From Bacteroidota bacterium (GTDB taxonomy: Bacteria; Bacteroidota; Bacteroidia; Bacteroidales; F082): a stretch of DNA of 64,000 bases. A program made the translations under genes and the position numbers. Below the pieces are notes generated by a model. The model did not search any database. It had not been told where the DNA came from and saw nothing but the letters and a program-made list of their open reading frames with translations. Below, piece by piece: positions 1-7,222 of the stretch (the first letter of the stretch is position 1; the number at the start of each line of letters is the position of its first letter). The stretch lies in assembly GCA_009773165.1 (NCBI GenBank), contig WOUZ01000001.1:682001-746000 (forward strand). The letters are read 5' to 3'.

Positions 1-212
1 TCCACTGAACCAAGCATCTGGTCCATGATGCTATTGGTGTAATCAATAATTTCCTGCTTGCTGTTCCAGATTTCTTCCTTTGTGCCACCTATATTTCGAT
101 AGTCGTGCCGAATAAAAGTTGCCCAGGTTTCAATATCCCCTTTGAGATAAGTGTTCCAATAGGTATCGAGCCAATTAGCCAACTCTTGTTTTAATGCTGG
201 AGTTACTTTCAT
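1..212 (-). CDS. NTF2/SnoaL-like domain protein, 5' part (runs off window)
   Basis: About 70 codons are readable on the minus strand, starting MKVTPALKQELANWLDTYW and including the stretches GDIETWATFI and YRNIGGTKEEIW. This resembles the start of an NTF2/SnoaL-like cone fold. From memory of related Bacteroidota proteins, such a domain often forms the N-terminus of a larger histidine kinase or related signalling protein; that is inference because the rest lies outside the window. The ATG is 3 bases after the stop of the upstream membrane kinase, so it is the last visible gene of the 16-kb co-directional array. No catalytic residues can be assigned. Confidence 0.6.
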   Translation of the reverse strand, partial: MKVTPALKQELANWLDTYWNTYLKGDIETWATFIRHDYRNIGGTKEEIWNSKQEIIDYTNSIMDQMLGSV

Positions 213-215
213 CCG

Positions 216-1610
216 TTAATAGTATTTGATTGGAATTTGAATAATAAACACACTTCCTTTCCCTTGCTCAGTCTCTACTATAAGTTCCCCGCCATGCGCT
301 TTCACAATATCATACGCCAAACTCAATCCCAATCCGGTGCCTTGTCCGGTGGGTTTGGTTGTAAAAAAGGGCTGAAATATTTTGTTCATAATTTCCTCCG
401 GAATACCGTTTCCATTGTCTTTTACTGAGATTTCAATGCTTTCAATGAGGTTTTTAGTAGAAATGGTAACTGTAGGCTCGTAGTTATCCAACTCGGCCAT
501 ACTTCTCTTCTTCTCAGCAACTGCATAAAAAGCATTGTTGATTAAATTCAATAAAACCCTTCCAATATCCTGTGGAATGGTATTGATTTCTGGCAAAAAC
601 GCATCAAATTCAGTTTTGAAATCAGCATTAAAAGAATTGTCTTTTGCCCGTATTCCATGAAATGCCAAGCGTAAATACTCGTCGCATAAAACATTTATAT
701 CGGTTAATTCTTTCTGTCCGTTATTAGTGCGGCTGTGTTGGAGCATGCCTTTTACGATGGCATCAGCACGTTTGCCATGATGAAGAATTTTTTCTTCGTT
801 GATGGCAATATCATTTGCTATGGCCTTAATATCTTCCAGATTACCTGCATCCAGCTCTTCTTTGAGTTCTGAGATCAACTCCATATTGACTTCGGAGAAA
901 TTATTGACAAAGTTGAGTGGGTTTTGTATTTCATGAGCAATGCCGGCTGTGAGCTCACCGAGAGATGCCATTTTCTCGGATTGGATGAGTTGGGATTGAG
1001 TGGCAATCAGGTCTGCATTCTTCTTCTGTACACTTTCGAGAGCCCTGTTTTTACTGTTTTCATAAACAAGCAGGATAAAAAAGATGGTAACATTTGTTCC
1101 TACCAGTGAGCTAAAAAAAAACATTCGCTGTTTTTCCTGATCATATCCTATTTGCAAAGGGCCGATTGCTGATTCATAAATTAAAAATATGGTTGTCATC
1201 ATTACTGAGATGATTACCCACCAGACAGCGGGCTTTTTGCCAAGAATCAACATGGCAACTGCCGGCAATAAAAAGAATGCAGCCGGAGCGGGTGCCATCA
1301 AACCACCCTGGAAGTATGCCTGGATTAAAAAGCTTACTGCATGCTGTGAAAGAAACAGGTGAGCCGCTACAGTTTTGGATAAGCCATTTTTATAAAGATA
1401 CAGTAATAGGATGTTAATTGCTGCATTTGCAAAAAGCAGGTAAGCAAGTACTGCAATGTTAATCTCAATTGCCAGGTTAATTCCTAGCAGGTCCGACAAG
1501 GCAGCAATAAGCAAAACGGATATAAAAATCCTTTCTGTTCTCAGATTATCAGTATCAGAACTGAGCCATGCCGGCAAAAAGTAATTAACAAGTTTAGCTA
1601 CCATTTTCAC
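216..1610 (-). CDS. Membrane-bound sensor histidine kinase
   Basis: 464 residues. The N-terminal 185 residues carry about six hydrophobic helices joined by short loops, with no large extracytoplasmic domain, so the sensor is the membrane part itself. A short coiled linker (about 186-208) leads to a HisKA domain with the phospho-acceptor H226 in GELTAGIAHEIQNPLNFV. The ATPase domain shows the N box (LINNAFYAV, about 356), the G1 box DNGNGIP (398-404) and the G2 box GTGLGLSLAYDIV (about 424). All residues needed for autophosphorylation are present. It has no receiver domain. Its start overlaps the end of the preceding Pyr4-like gene by 17 bases, which suggests translational coupling. The kinase module is almost the same as in four other genes of this window; the partner response regulator must be encoded elsewhere. 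Confidence 0.93.
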   Translation of the reverse strand: MKMVAKLVNYFLPAWLSSDTDNLRTERIFISVLLIAALSDLLGINLAIEINIAVLAYLLFANAAINILLLYLYKNGLSKTVAAHLFLSQHAVSFLIQAYFQGGLMAPAPAAFFLLPAVAMLILGKKPAVWWVIISVMMTTIFLIYESAIGPLQIGYDQEKQRMFFFSSLVGTNVTIFFILLVYENSKNRALESVQKKNADLIATQSQLIQSEKMASLGELTAGIAHEIQNPLNFVNNFSEVNMELISELKEELDAGNLEDIKAIANDIAINEEKILHHGKRADAIVKGMLQHSRTNNGQKELTDINVLCDEYLRLAFHGIRAKDNSFNADFKTEFDAFLPEINTIPQDIGRVLLNLINNAFYAVAEKKRSMAELDNYEPTVTISTKNLIESIEISVKDNGNGIPEEIMNKIFQPFFTTKPTGQGTGLGLSLAYDIVKAHGGELIVETEQGKGSVFIIQIPIKYY

Positions 1611-2280
1611 TAGATTTTAAAAGTCCTAATAAAGTTCCGTGCCGTTTCCAAAGAATATAAATAAAAACGTTATCCAGCATAAAACAACTTACACCAAGCA
1701 ATTGAACAAACTGGTTTTCAGGATAAAAAATAAACATTGAAACGGTTATTAAACCGGTTCCCAGCATTCTTGACCATGCCAGAAGCATTGAGAACTTAGC
1801 CGTATCCTTTGTTTGAAACAAAAGGAAAACGCATTGCATCGACAAAACCACGTTGATAATATATCCTGAATTTGCACCAATCATTGTATCGTAACCCTCG
1901 TTCATATATGTATAGGAGAATAAAATCCAAAAGGCAAAATTGATCAGGCTAAAAAGGATAAAATGCTTTTTTGTTTCTGAATTCATTGGTTGCTTGGTTC
2001 CATAACGGAGCACCGAATAGAAAATGAAGCAATCGAGCAGAAAGGCCGCCTGGTAGCTCAAAGAAAATAATAAGCCCGTATTGGGATGGTATATGAAACT
2101 CCAGACAAACTCCCACCCTATATTGGCTCCGGCTACATAAGCGGGCATTTCAACGAATTTTTTCTTTCTGATTTCCAATACCAATATGGCATATGCAACC
2201 ACCCAGAGCAAACATCCTACTCCATTGAACAAAAGGCCTATAGATGAGTATTCATCAAAATTTATCAACGGTTGAAACAT
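1594..2280 (-). CDS. Seven-helix membrane protein resembling Pyr4/PaxB-type terpene cyclases
   Basis: 228 residues, nearly all hydrophobic, with about seven helices. What is visible: the segment EMPAYVAGANIGWEFVW with E57, LLDCFIFYSVLRYG with D83, and near the C-terminus MLDNVFIYILWKR with D203. Length and topology match the Pyr4/PaxB/AtmB family of transmembrane terpene cyclases (usually about 240 residues), known from fungal meroterpenoid pathways and bacterial drimentine synthesis. In Pyr4 the catalytic acids are a Glu near residue 63 and an Asp near 218; E57 and D203 sit at comparable places. The assignment comes from motif recall, not a search. It lies 14 bases after an MpaB/Lcp-like oxygenase gene and overlaps the following kinase. 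A general membrane sensor is the main alternative. Confidence 0.6.
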   Translation of the reverse strand: MFQPLINFDEYSSIGLLFNGVGCLLWVVAYAILVLEIRKKKFVEMPAYVAGANIGWEFVWSFIYHPNTGLLFSLSYQAAFLLDCFIFYSVLRYGTKQPMNSETKKHFILFSLINFAFWILFSYTYMNEGYDTMIGANSGYIINVVLSMQCVFLLFQTKDTAKFSMLLAWSRMLGTGLITVSMFIFYPENQFVQLLGVSCFMLDNVFIYILWKRHGTLLGLLKSSENGS

Positions 2281-2294
2281 GGCTGTTAACTTTT

Positions 2295-3563
2295 TTATCT
2301 ATTTGAACTGGTCCAATCCGATCTCAGCGATCTGGGAATGTAAAAATTAATGATCTTTGATTTAGTCATGTGACTGATCATATACAACGACATATGTTTG
2401 GTAAAAAACTGGAGGAGCATTGCTAACACTAGGCTATGATCAACTTTTTCCATCACATTTGCTATTCGTTTTATTTTGAGGTTTAACTTGTCGATTTTAC
2501 TTTGTTCAATTTTCGGAACATCCAATAAATCAGAAATTCTTGAACCCATCATCATTCGGATCATTGCAATATTGCTTTCGGAACTCATAATTGCCTTCGC
2601 ATTTCTGTTCTGAAATTCAAGCAGAGCTCTCATCAGGGCTGACCCTTGCTCGCTGTGGGCAATCTGATGATCCAAAATACTATAGCCCAGTTTTAAAGCA
2701 TCTGCAGAATTTGCAGGGATTATATCATCATGCAGCCCAATTATATGCCCAATCACGCGCCAGCAATGAATATAAGCTTCCTTCTCAACCGGCTCGAGTA
2801 CAATACCAAGTTGCTCCATGCCTTCCAGAATCAGAGCCGAAAATGACATTAATGTACCGGCCATATCTTCCTGGTTGATAGGCTCATCGTATTGAGACGC
2901 GTCCCAATTTTGTTTTCGCAGATGATATCTGATAACGGCATGAATCAACCTTACTTTTTGTGCAGCTACCAAACCTCTTCCATTAGGCGAGAGGCCACCG
3001 GGCGACATGGCAAACACCACAAACTGGGCTGTTTCGGCAATGCGTCGTGAAAATGTATCCATCGATCCATGTTGCTCGTCGAGCCTGGCAGTACGGTGCA
3101 AAACTTCGGCGCCCTTGGCACAGGCATAGCATTCGGGAAGAGATTTATTGGAGAGCAAAAGACTAATCCAGATTCCATGTCGTATATAAACCTGCTGGCC
3201 CAGATCAATTAAATCCTGATCGGCCCAATCGGGCAGAATGGCAGTTTTGCTAAAATATTCTTTTATTTCAGCAGGAGCATCAGCTGGCAGGTGGTCGCTA
3301 TCCCTTGTTATCATTCCAAATAAATGATTGATCTGGGCTACTTCATTCTTTGCCATAATTTTTGCAACGGTGCTGTCGGCCAGATCATCGGTGAGTTTAC
3401 GTTTTTTTTCAAGAAAATCTACCGTCCAGTTCTCAGATGCTTTTGTATTCATAGCTGAGACTTTTTTCAGCGCCCGCTTTTTTAGTGCTTTCGACTTTAT
3501 AACAAAAGCCAATGAAAAAAGCAGGAAAATAACTAATACAGATAAAAGAAGAATGTTTACCAT
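2295..3563 (-). CDS. DUF2236 oxygenase, MpaB/rubber-oxygenase (Lcp) family, membrane-anchored
   Basis: 422 residues. Residues 3-22 form a single hydrophobic anchor and the rest is soluble. The family hallmark is clear: FSRRIAETAQFV (R174, E177, T178), then KVRLIHAVIRYHL with H208, then QEDMAGTLMSFS with T237, and YIHCWRVIGHIIGL. In the latex-clearing protein Lcp the haem iron ligand is a histidine 30 residues after a conserved Thr, itself four after an Arg; the same spacing is seen here (R174, T178, H208). Lcp cleaves polyisoprene and fungal MpaB cleaves a farnesyl side chain, so an isoprenoid substrate is likely but unproven. It starts 19 bases after a propeller kinase and is followed 14 bases later by the Pyr4-like gene. 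Confidence 0.85.
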   Translation of the reverse strand: MVNILLLSVLVIFLLFSLAFVIKSKALKKRALKKVSAMNTKASENWTVDFLEKKRKLTDDLADSTVAKIMAKNEVAQINHLFGMITRDSDHLPADAPAEIKEYFSKTAILPDWADQDLIDLGQQVYIRHGIWISLLLSNKSLPECYACAKGAEVLHRTARLDEQHGSMDTFSRRIAETAQFVVFAMSPGGLSPNGRGLVAAQKVRLIHAVIRYHLRKQNWDASQYDEPINQEDMAGTLMSFSALILEGMEQLGIVLEPVEKEAYIHCWRVIGHIIGLHDDIIPANSADALKLGYSILDHQIAHSEQGSALMRALLEFQNRNAKAIMSSESNIAMIRMMMGSRISDLLDVPKIEQSKIDKLNLKIKRIANVMEKVDHSLVLAMLLQFFTKHMSLYMISHMTKSKIINFYIPRSLRSDWTSSNR

Positions 3564-3582
3564 ACTATTTCGAATTTTTGGA

Positions 3583-6500
3583 TTAATACGTATTTGATAG
3601 AAAAAGAGTAATTGTAAAATTTGTAAAAGACGGTTTACCTATACCTGAATCTACTTCAGATTCCACTTTCAACTCCCCTCCATGCGCCTTTATAATATCG
3701 TAAGCCAAAGATAAGCCAAGCCCCGTTCCCTCACCAGTTGGTTTGGTAGTAAAGAAGGGCTGAAATATCTTTTTCTTATTTTCCTCCGGAATGCCGTTCC
3801 CATTATCTTTTACTGAGATTTCAATGCTTTCGCCAAGGCTTTTGGTAGAGACGGTGACGGTCGGTTCATAATGGTTTTCCAAATCTGGCAGGTTTCTCTG
3901 CTTCTCAGCAACTGCATAAAATGCGTTGTTAATCAAATTAAGCAAAACCCTTCCAAAATCCTGCGGAATGATATTGATTTCTGGCAAAGACACATCAAAT
4001 TTAGTTTTGAAATCAGCGTTAAATGTTTTGTCTTTGGCTCTTAAACCATGATAGCTCAACCGCAAATATTCATCAGCCAAAGCATTGATATCAGTGGGTT
4101 CTTTTACACCACTGCTTCTGCGACTATGTTGGAGCATGCCTTTCACGATGGCATCGGCGCGTTTACCATGTTCAAGAATTTTTTCCTCGTTGATGGCAAT
4201 ATCATCCGCAATGGCCTTAATTTCTTCCAAATTTCCGGCTTCAATCTCTTCCTTCAGTTCTGCAATCAACTCTACATTTACTTCCGAAAAATTATTGACA
4301 AAGTTCAACGGGTTTTGGATTTCATGGGCAATGCCGGCGGTAAGTTCACCGAGGCTGGCCATCTTTTCGGATTGGATGAGTTGGGATTGGGTGGATTTGA
4401 GTATTTCGTGCGCTTTCCCGAGCTCGAGATATGCTTTTTCAATTTCTTTACCCTGTGCCAACTCGCGTTCCCGGTTACGTTCTTTTTCGGCTTTTAGCAA
4501 ACGTTGCCGCTGGAAACGGTCGATACCATATACCAGGACAAGAAGCAAAAGTCCGTAAATACAATATGCCCACCATGTTTTCCACCAGGGAGGTGTAATG
4601 GTGATAACCATACTTTTTTGAGCAACGGAACCAACGTCGTTGACGGCTTTTATGTGCAATATATATTTCCCATGTGGCAGGTTAAAAAAAGTGGCTTTGT
4701 GTTCGGTTCCAATATCCCGCCATTCGTTATCATAATTTGCCAGTTTATACAGATATTTTATTTCCCCGAGGCTTCTATAATCAATGGCATCAAACTCAAA
4801 GGAAATGGTGTTTTGCGAGTAACTTAGTTTTAAACTGTTGGTTTCCCAAATAGGCACTGTTAATACAGTTCCATCTTCAACCACAATCTCCTGGCTGCCT
4901 ATTTTAAAATTAGTAAAGTTCAATAAGGGTGCTGTTCTTTCATCAATCAGCTCATCGGGTTTAAATGAGTAATAGCCCTTTTTCCCTCCCAGGAACAAAC
5001 GACCATCTTTGGTACTGATATTCTTAAACCACAAATCAGCAAGAGGTTCTACTCCCTGGGCCAATCCAAATATTTTTTCAGCATCCCGTTCCTTGTTTAT
5101 TTTTATGATGCCTTTGCCGATGCTTAACCATATATTTTCCTTAGCATCAACCACCATGCCCGATACGCTTTCTATTCCTTCGGGAAAGACCTGGGAAGTA
5201 TATTTCTTAAAGATATTCTTTTGCTTATCCAGAAAATACAGTCCGGCAGTACCGGCAGCCCAGATTTTACCGGTTTCATCAATGCATATTGTCGTTATTT
5301 GTCCGCCTAAAGCATATCGTTTAAACTTTTCCGTTTTGGTGTCCAATGCATATATGTCAACATCGGTACCTATCCATATAGTACCATTTTTAGCTTGTGC
5401 AAAACTGTTTATGTGCCCTGCGCCGATGCTAAGGCTGTCCTTGGGGTTATTAACGTAATTAGTGCAGCTCCCGGTTTTTGTATCCATACGCGACACCCCT
5501 GTGTGTGTGCCGATCCATAAATACTGTTGCCGGTCAAAAAACAAGGCATGTGTTGCATCATCCAAAAGGCTGGCAGGATTGTTTTTATCGTGGCGAATGC
5601 TTGTAAATTGTTCCGTTTTGATATTGAATTTCAATAAGCCATTAAAGTGGGTAGCCAGCCAGATATTTCCTTCTCCATCACCCTTCATATCCATCACATT
5701 GCTTATAGACTGGCTTTTTGCAGCCCGGGAGTCTGGTTTAAATAATTTTTGCTGGTTGTTCAATAAATTCTTCCTGATAAGTGCGCTGTCTGATTGTATC
5801 CACACTATATTTTTGTCTTCCTCGTAATAAAAAGCAGTTGCTTTTGCATTTAGTGAAACAAAAGGAATGGTAGTACTTGAAAAATCAACGTTATAAAGAT
5901 TGCCATTAAAACCGGCGGATATCCACAGTAAGCCATCTTTTGAAGAAAAAGCCCGGATAGCAGTACTATCTTTAAAACCGGTTAATGTATCTTTTGCAAA
6001 CCGGTTAGTTTTATCATTGCTAACAAGACCATAATGGATTGTCGTTTTCAGCAAAGGATCGTACATATTTATGCCCCCGGTTGTAGAGCCAGTCCATAAT
6101 CTTCCATTAGCATCTTCGGTTATAAAACTCACAAAATCGAACTCACTTCCTGTAAAAGGAGGACGGCTTACCCTTTCAGGGTAGGCCGGATCATAATAAC
6201 CATAATGCGTAAACTTTCCGGTGGCTCTGTCCAATGTCTGTAATCCACTTCCCCTGGTGCAGACCCAAAGATTATTTTTACTGTCTTCGTAAATATCAAA
6301 TACATTATTATCTGAAAGGCTATTGAGGTTAGCAGGGTCATGCTTAAAGATTATAAAATTACCAGTGGTTTTGTCGAAACGGGCTAATCCGCCGGGGCCG
6401 TCTTTCTTCCCTGCAAAGGGTTCACCCCATCCGATCCATAAAGCACCATTCTTGGCTTCGAAGATCGCATTAATAGTAAAAAAATTATCCGAAGTGTTCA

Positions 6501-7026
6501 CATAGTTGAAAAGTTCATCTATTATATAATGAGTAAACTTTCCTGTTGCCGGGTTAAATTGATCAAGGGTACGGTTTGTACCGATCCATAAAATTCCGGA
6601 ACGGTCAGTTGTAATGGCAAATATGGTATCATTGCCCAGGCTGGCGGGATCTCTGGGGTCGTGCCTGAAATGAGTAAATATTTTTGTTTCAGGATCAAAA
6701 CGGTCAAGTCCCGAACCAAATGTACCTATCCAGATATTACCTGTTGAATCAATAGAAACAACACTAGCCATATTACTTGCCAGGGAATTGGGGTTATCAC
6801 TGTTATGGCTGTATGTAGTGAGCTTTTTCCCGTCATAACGCTGCAATCCCTTTTGTGCTGAAGTAAACCAGATAAAACCTTTTTGGTCCTGTACGATCGA
6901 AAAAACAGGGCCAAAACCATATTTTGTCCCATCCAATACCTTATTAAATTTTGGTTGCTGAGAAAAAGCAATGCCTGTTGAAAAGAGAAAGAGGACAACA
7001 AGCAGTAGTATTATATAATTTTTCAT
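3583..7026 (-). CDS. Propeller-type sensor histidine kinase (Reg_prop, Y_Y_Y, HisKA, HATPase)
   Basis: 1147 residues. A signal peptide (1-22, ending GIAFSQ) precedes an exported sensor of some 700 residues built from repeats with IWIGT or LWIGT strands (Reg_prop), expected to fold as two beta-propellers. A Y_Y_Y domain follows (about 735-805, with LYKLANYDNEWRDIG), then one transmembrane helix (about 816-836, after PPWWKTWW), a charged coiled coil, and HisKA with H901 in GELTAGIAHEIQNPLNFV. G1 is DNGNGIP and G2 is GTGLGLSLAYDII. Unlike the hybrid regulator at 24-28 kb it has no receiver or AraC domain, so it needs a separate response regulator. The C-terminal tail is slightly longer and different from the sister kinases (GKPSFTNFTITLFL). 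It is followed 19 bases later by the MpaB-like gene. Confidence 0.93.
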   Translation of the reverse strand: MKNYIILLLVVLFLFSTGIAFSQQPKFNKVLDGTKYGFGPVFSIVQDQKGFIWFTSAQKGLQRYDGKKLTTYSHNSDNPNSLASNMASVVSIDSTGNIWIGTFGSGLDRFDPETKIFTHFRHDPRDPASLGNDTIFAITTDRSGILWIGTNRTLDQFNPATGKFTHYIIDELFNYVNTSDNFFTINAIFEAKNGALWIGWGEPFAGKKDGPGGLARFDKTTGNFIIFKHDPANLNSLSDNNVFDIYEDSKNNLWVCTRGSGLQTLDRATGKFTHYGYYDPAYPERVSRPPFTGSEFDFVSFITEDANGRLWTGSTTGGINMYDPLLKTTIHYGLVSNDKTNRFAKDTLTGFKDSTAIRAFSSKDGLLWISAGFNGNLYNVDFSSTTIPFVSLNAKATAFYYEEDKNIVWIQSDSALIRKNLLNNQQKLFKPDSRAAKSQSISNVMDMKGDGEGNIWLATHFNGLLKFNIKTEQFTSIRHDKNNPASLLDDATHALFFDRQQYLWIGTHTGVSRMDTKTGSCTNYVNNPKDSLSIGAGHINSFAQAKNGTIWIGTDVDIYALDTKTEKFKRYALGGQITTICIDETGKIWAAGTAGLYFLDKQKNIFKKYTSQVFPEGIESVSGMVVDAKENIWLSIGKGIIKINKERDAEKIFGLAQGVEPLADLWFKNISTKDGRLFLGGKKGYYSFKPDELIDERTAPLLNFTNFKIGSQEIVVEDGTVLTVPIWETNSLKLSYSQNTISFEFDAIDYRSLGEIKYLYKLANYDNEWRDIGTEHKATFFNLPHGKYILHIKAVNDVGSVAQKSMVITITPPWWKTWWAYCIYGLLLLVLVYGIDRFQRQRLLKAEKERNRERELAQGKEIEKAYLELGKAHEILKSTQSQLIQSEKMASLGELTAGIAHEIQNPLNFVNNFSEVNVELIAELKEEIEAGNLEEIKAIADDIAINEEKILEHGKRADAIVKGMLQHSRRSSGVKEPTDINALADEYLRLSYHGLRAKDKTFNADFKTKFDVSLPEINIIPQDFGRVLLNLINNAFYAVAEKQRNLPDLENHYEPTVTVSTKSLGESIEISVKDNGNGIPEENKKKIFQPFFTTKPTGEGTGLGLSLAYDIIKAHGGELKVESEVDSGIGKPSFTNFTITLFLSNTY

Positions 7027-7034
7027 TGCCGGGT

Positions 7035-7118
7035 TTATTTTACAGGTAAATAAATAGTAAACATTGCTCCTTCATTTGTAATTATTTCAATTCTTATTTC
7101 CCTGCCATGTGCTTTAAC
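7035..7118 (-). pseudogene. Remnant: last 27 codons of a histidine kinase
   Basis: The minus strand reads VKAHGREIRIEIITNEGA followed by MFTIYLPVK and a stop at 7035-7037. This is the C-terminal end of the same kinase family (compare VKAHGGEIKIETKENEGT in the kinase at 12925-13968), with one Gly of the usual HGGE motif changed to Arg. Homology stops abruptly at about 7119, where an upstream TGA and unrelated sequence begin. The remnant lies between two intact family members in the same orientation. This is what an unequal crossover or deletion within the array would leave. Found by reading the gap; too short for ORF callers. Confidence 0.8.
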
Positions 7119-7222
7119 GACTCATAAATCGTCTGACACACTGATTGGCAAGGATTTATGGATTTTACTGATTTTATTAAGTTATGCATCTGTGCAATTT
7201 TTTATTCTCATTTATCCGTGAT
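7119..7222. repeat. Probable dispersed intergenic repeat
   Basis: This stretch between the kinase remnant and the stop of the TPR kinase is non-coding. It contains near-periodic words such as GGATTTATGGATTTTACTGATTTT and CATTTATCCGTGATTC. Similar sequences built on CGTGAATC/GGATTT words are common between genes in Bacteroidales genomes; that comparison is from memory. It marks the break point of the decayed kinase copy. Confidence 0.3.

Noticed and set aside
4048-4558. Two overlapping plus-strand frames of about 150 codons
   Set aside because: They lie exactly antisense to the conserved HisKA/HATPase region of the propeller kinase. Similar antisense frames recur opposite the other kinases (about 7716, 9754, 13438), which shows they are shadows of the conserved codons.
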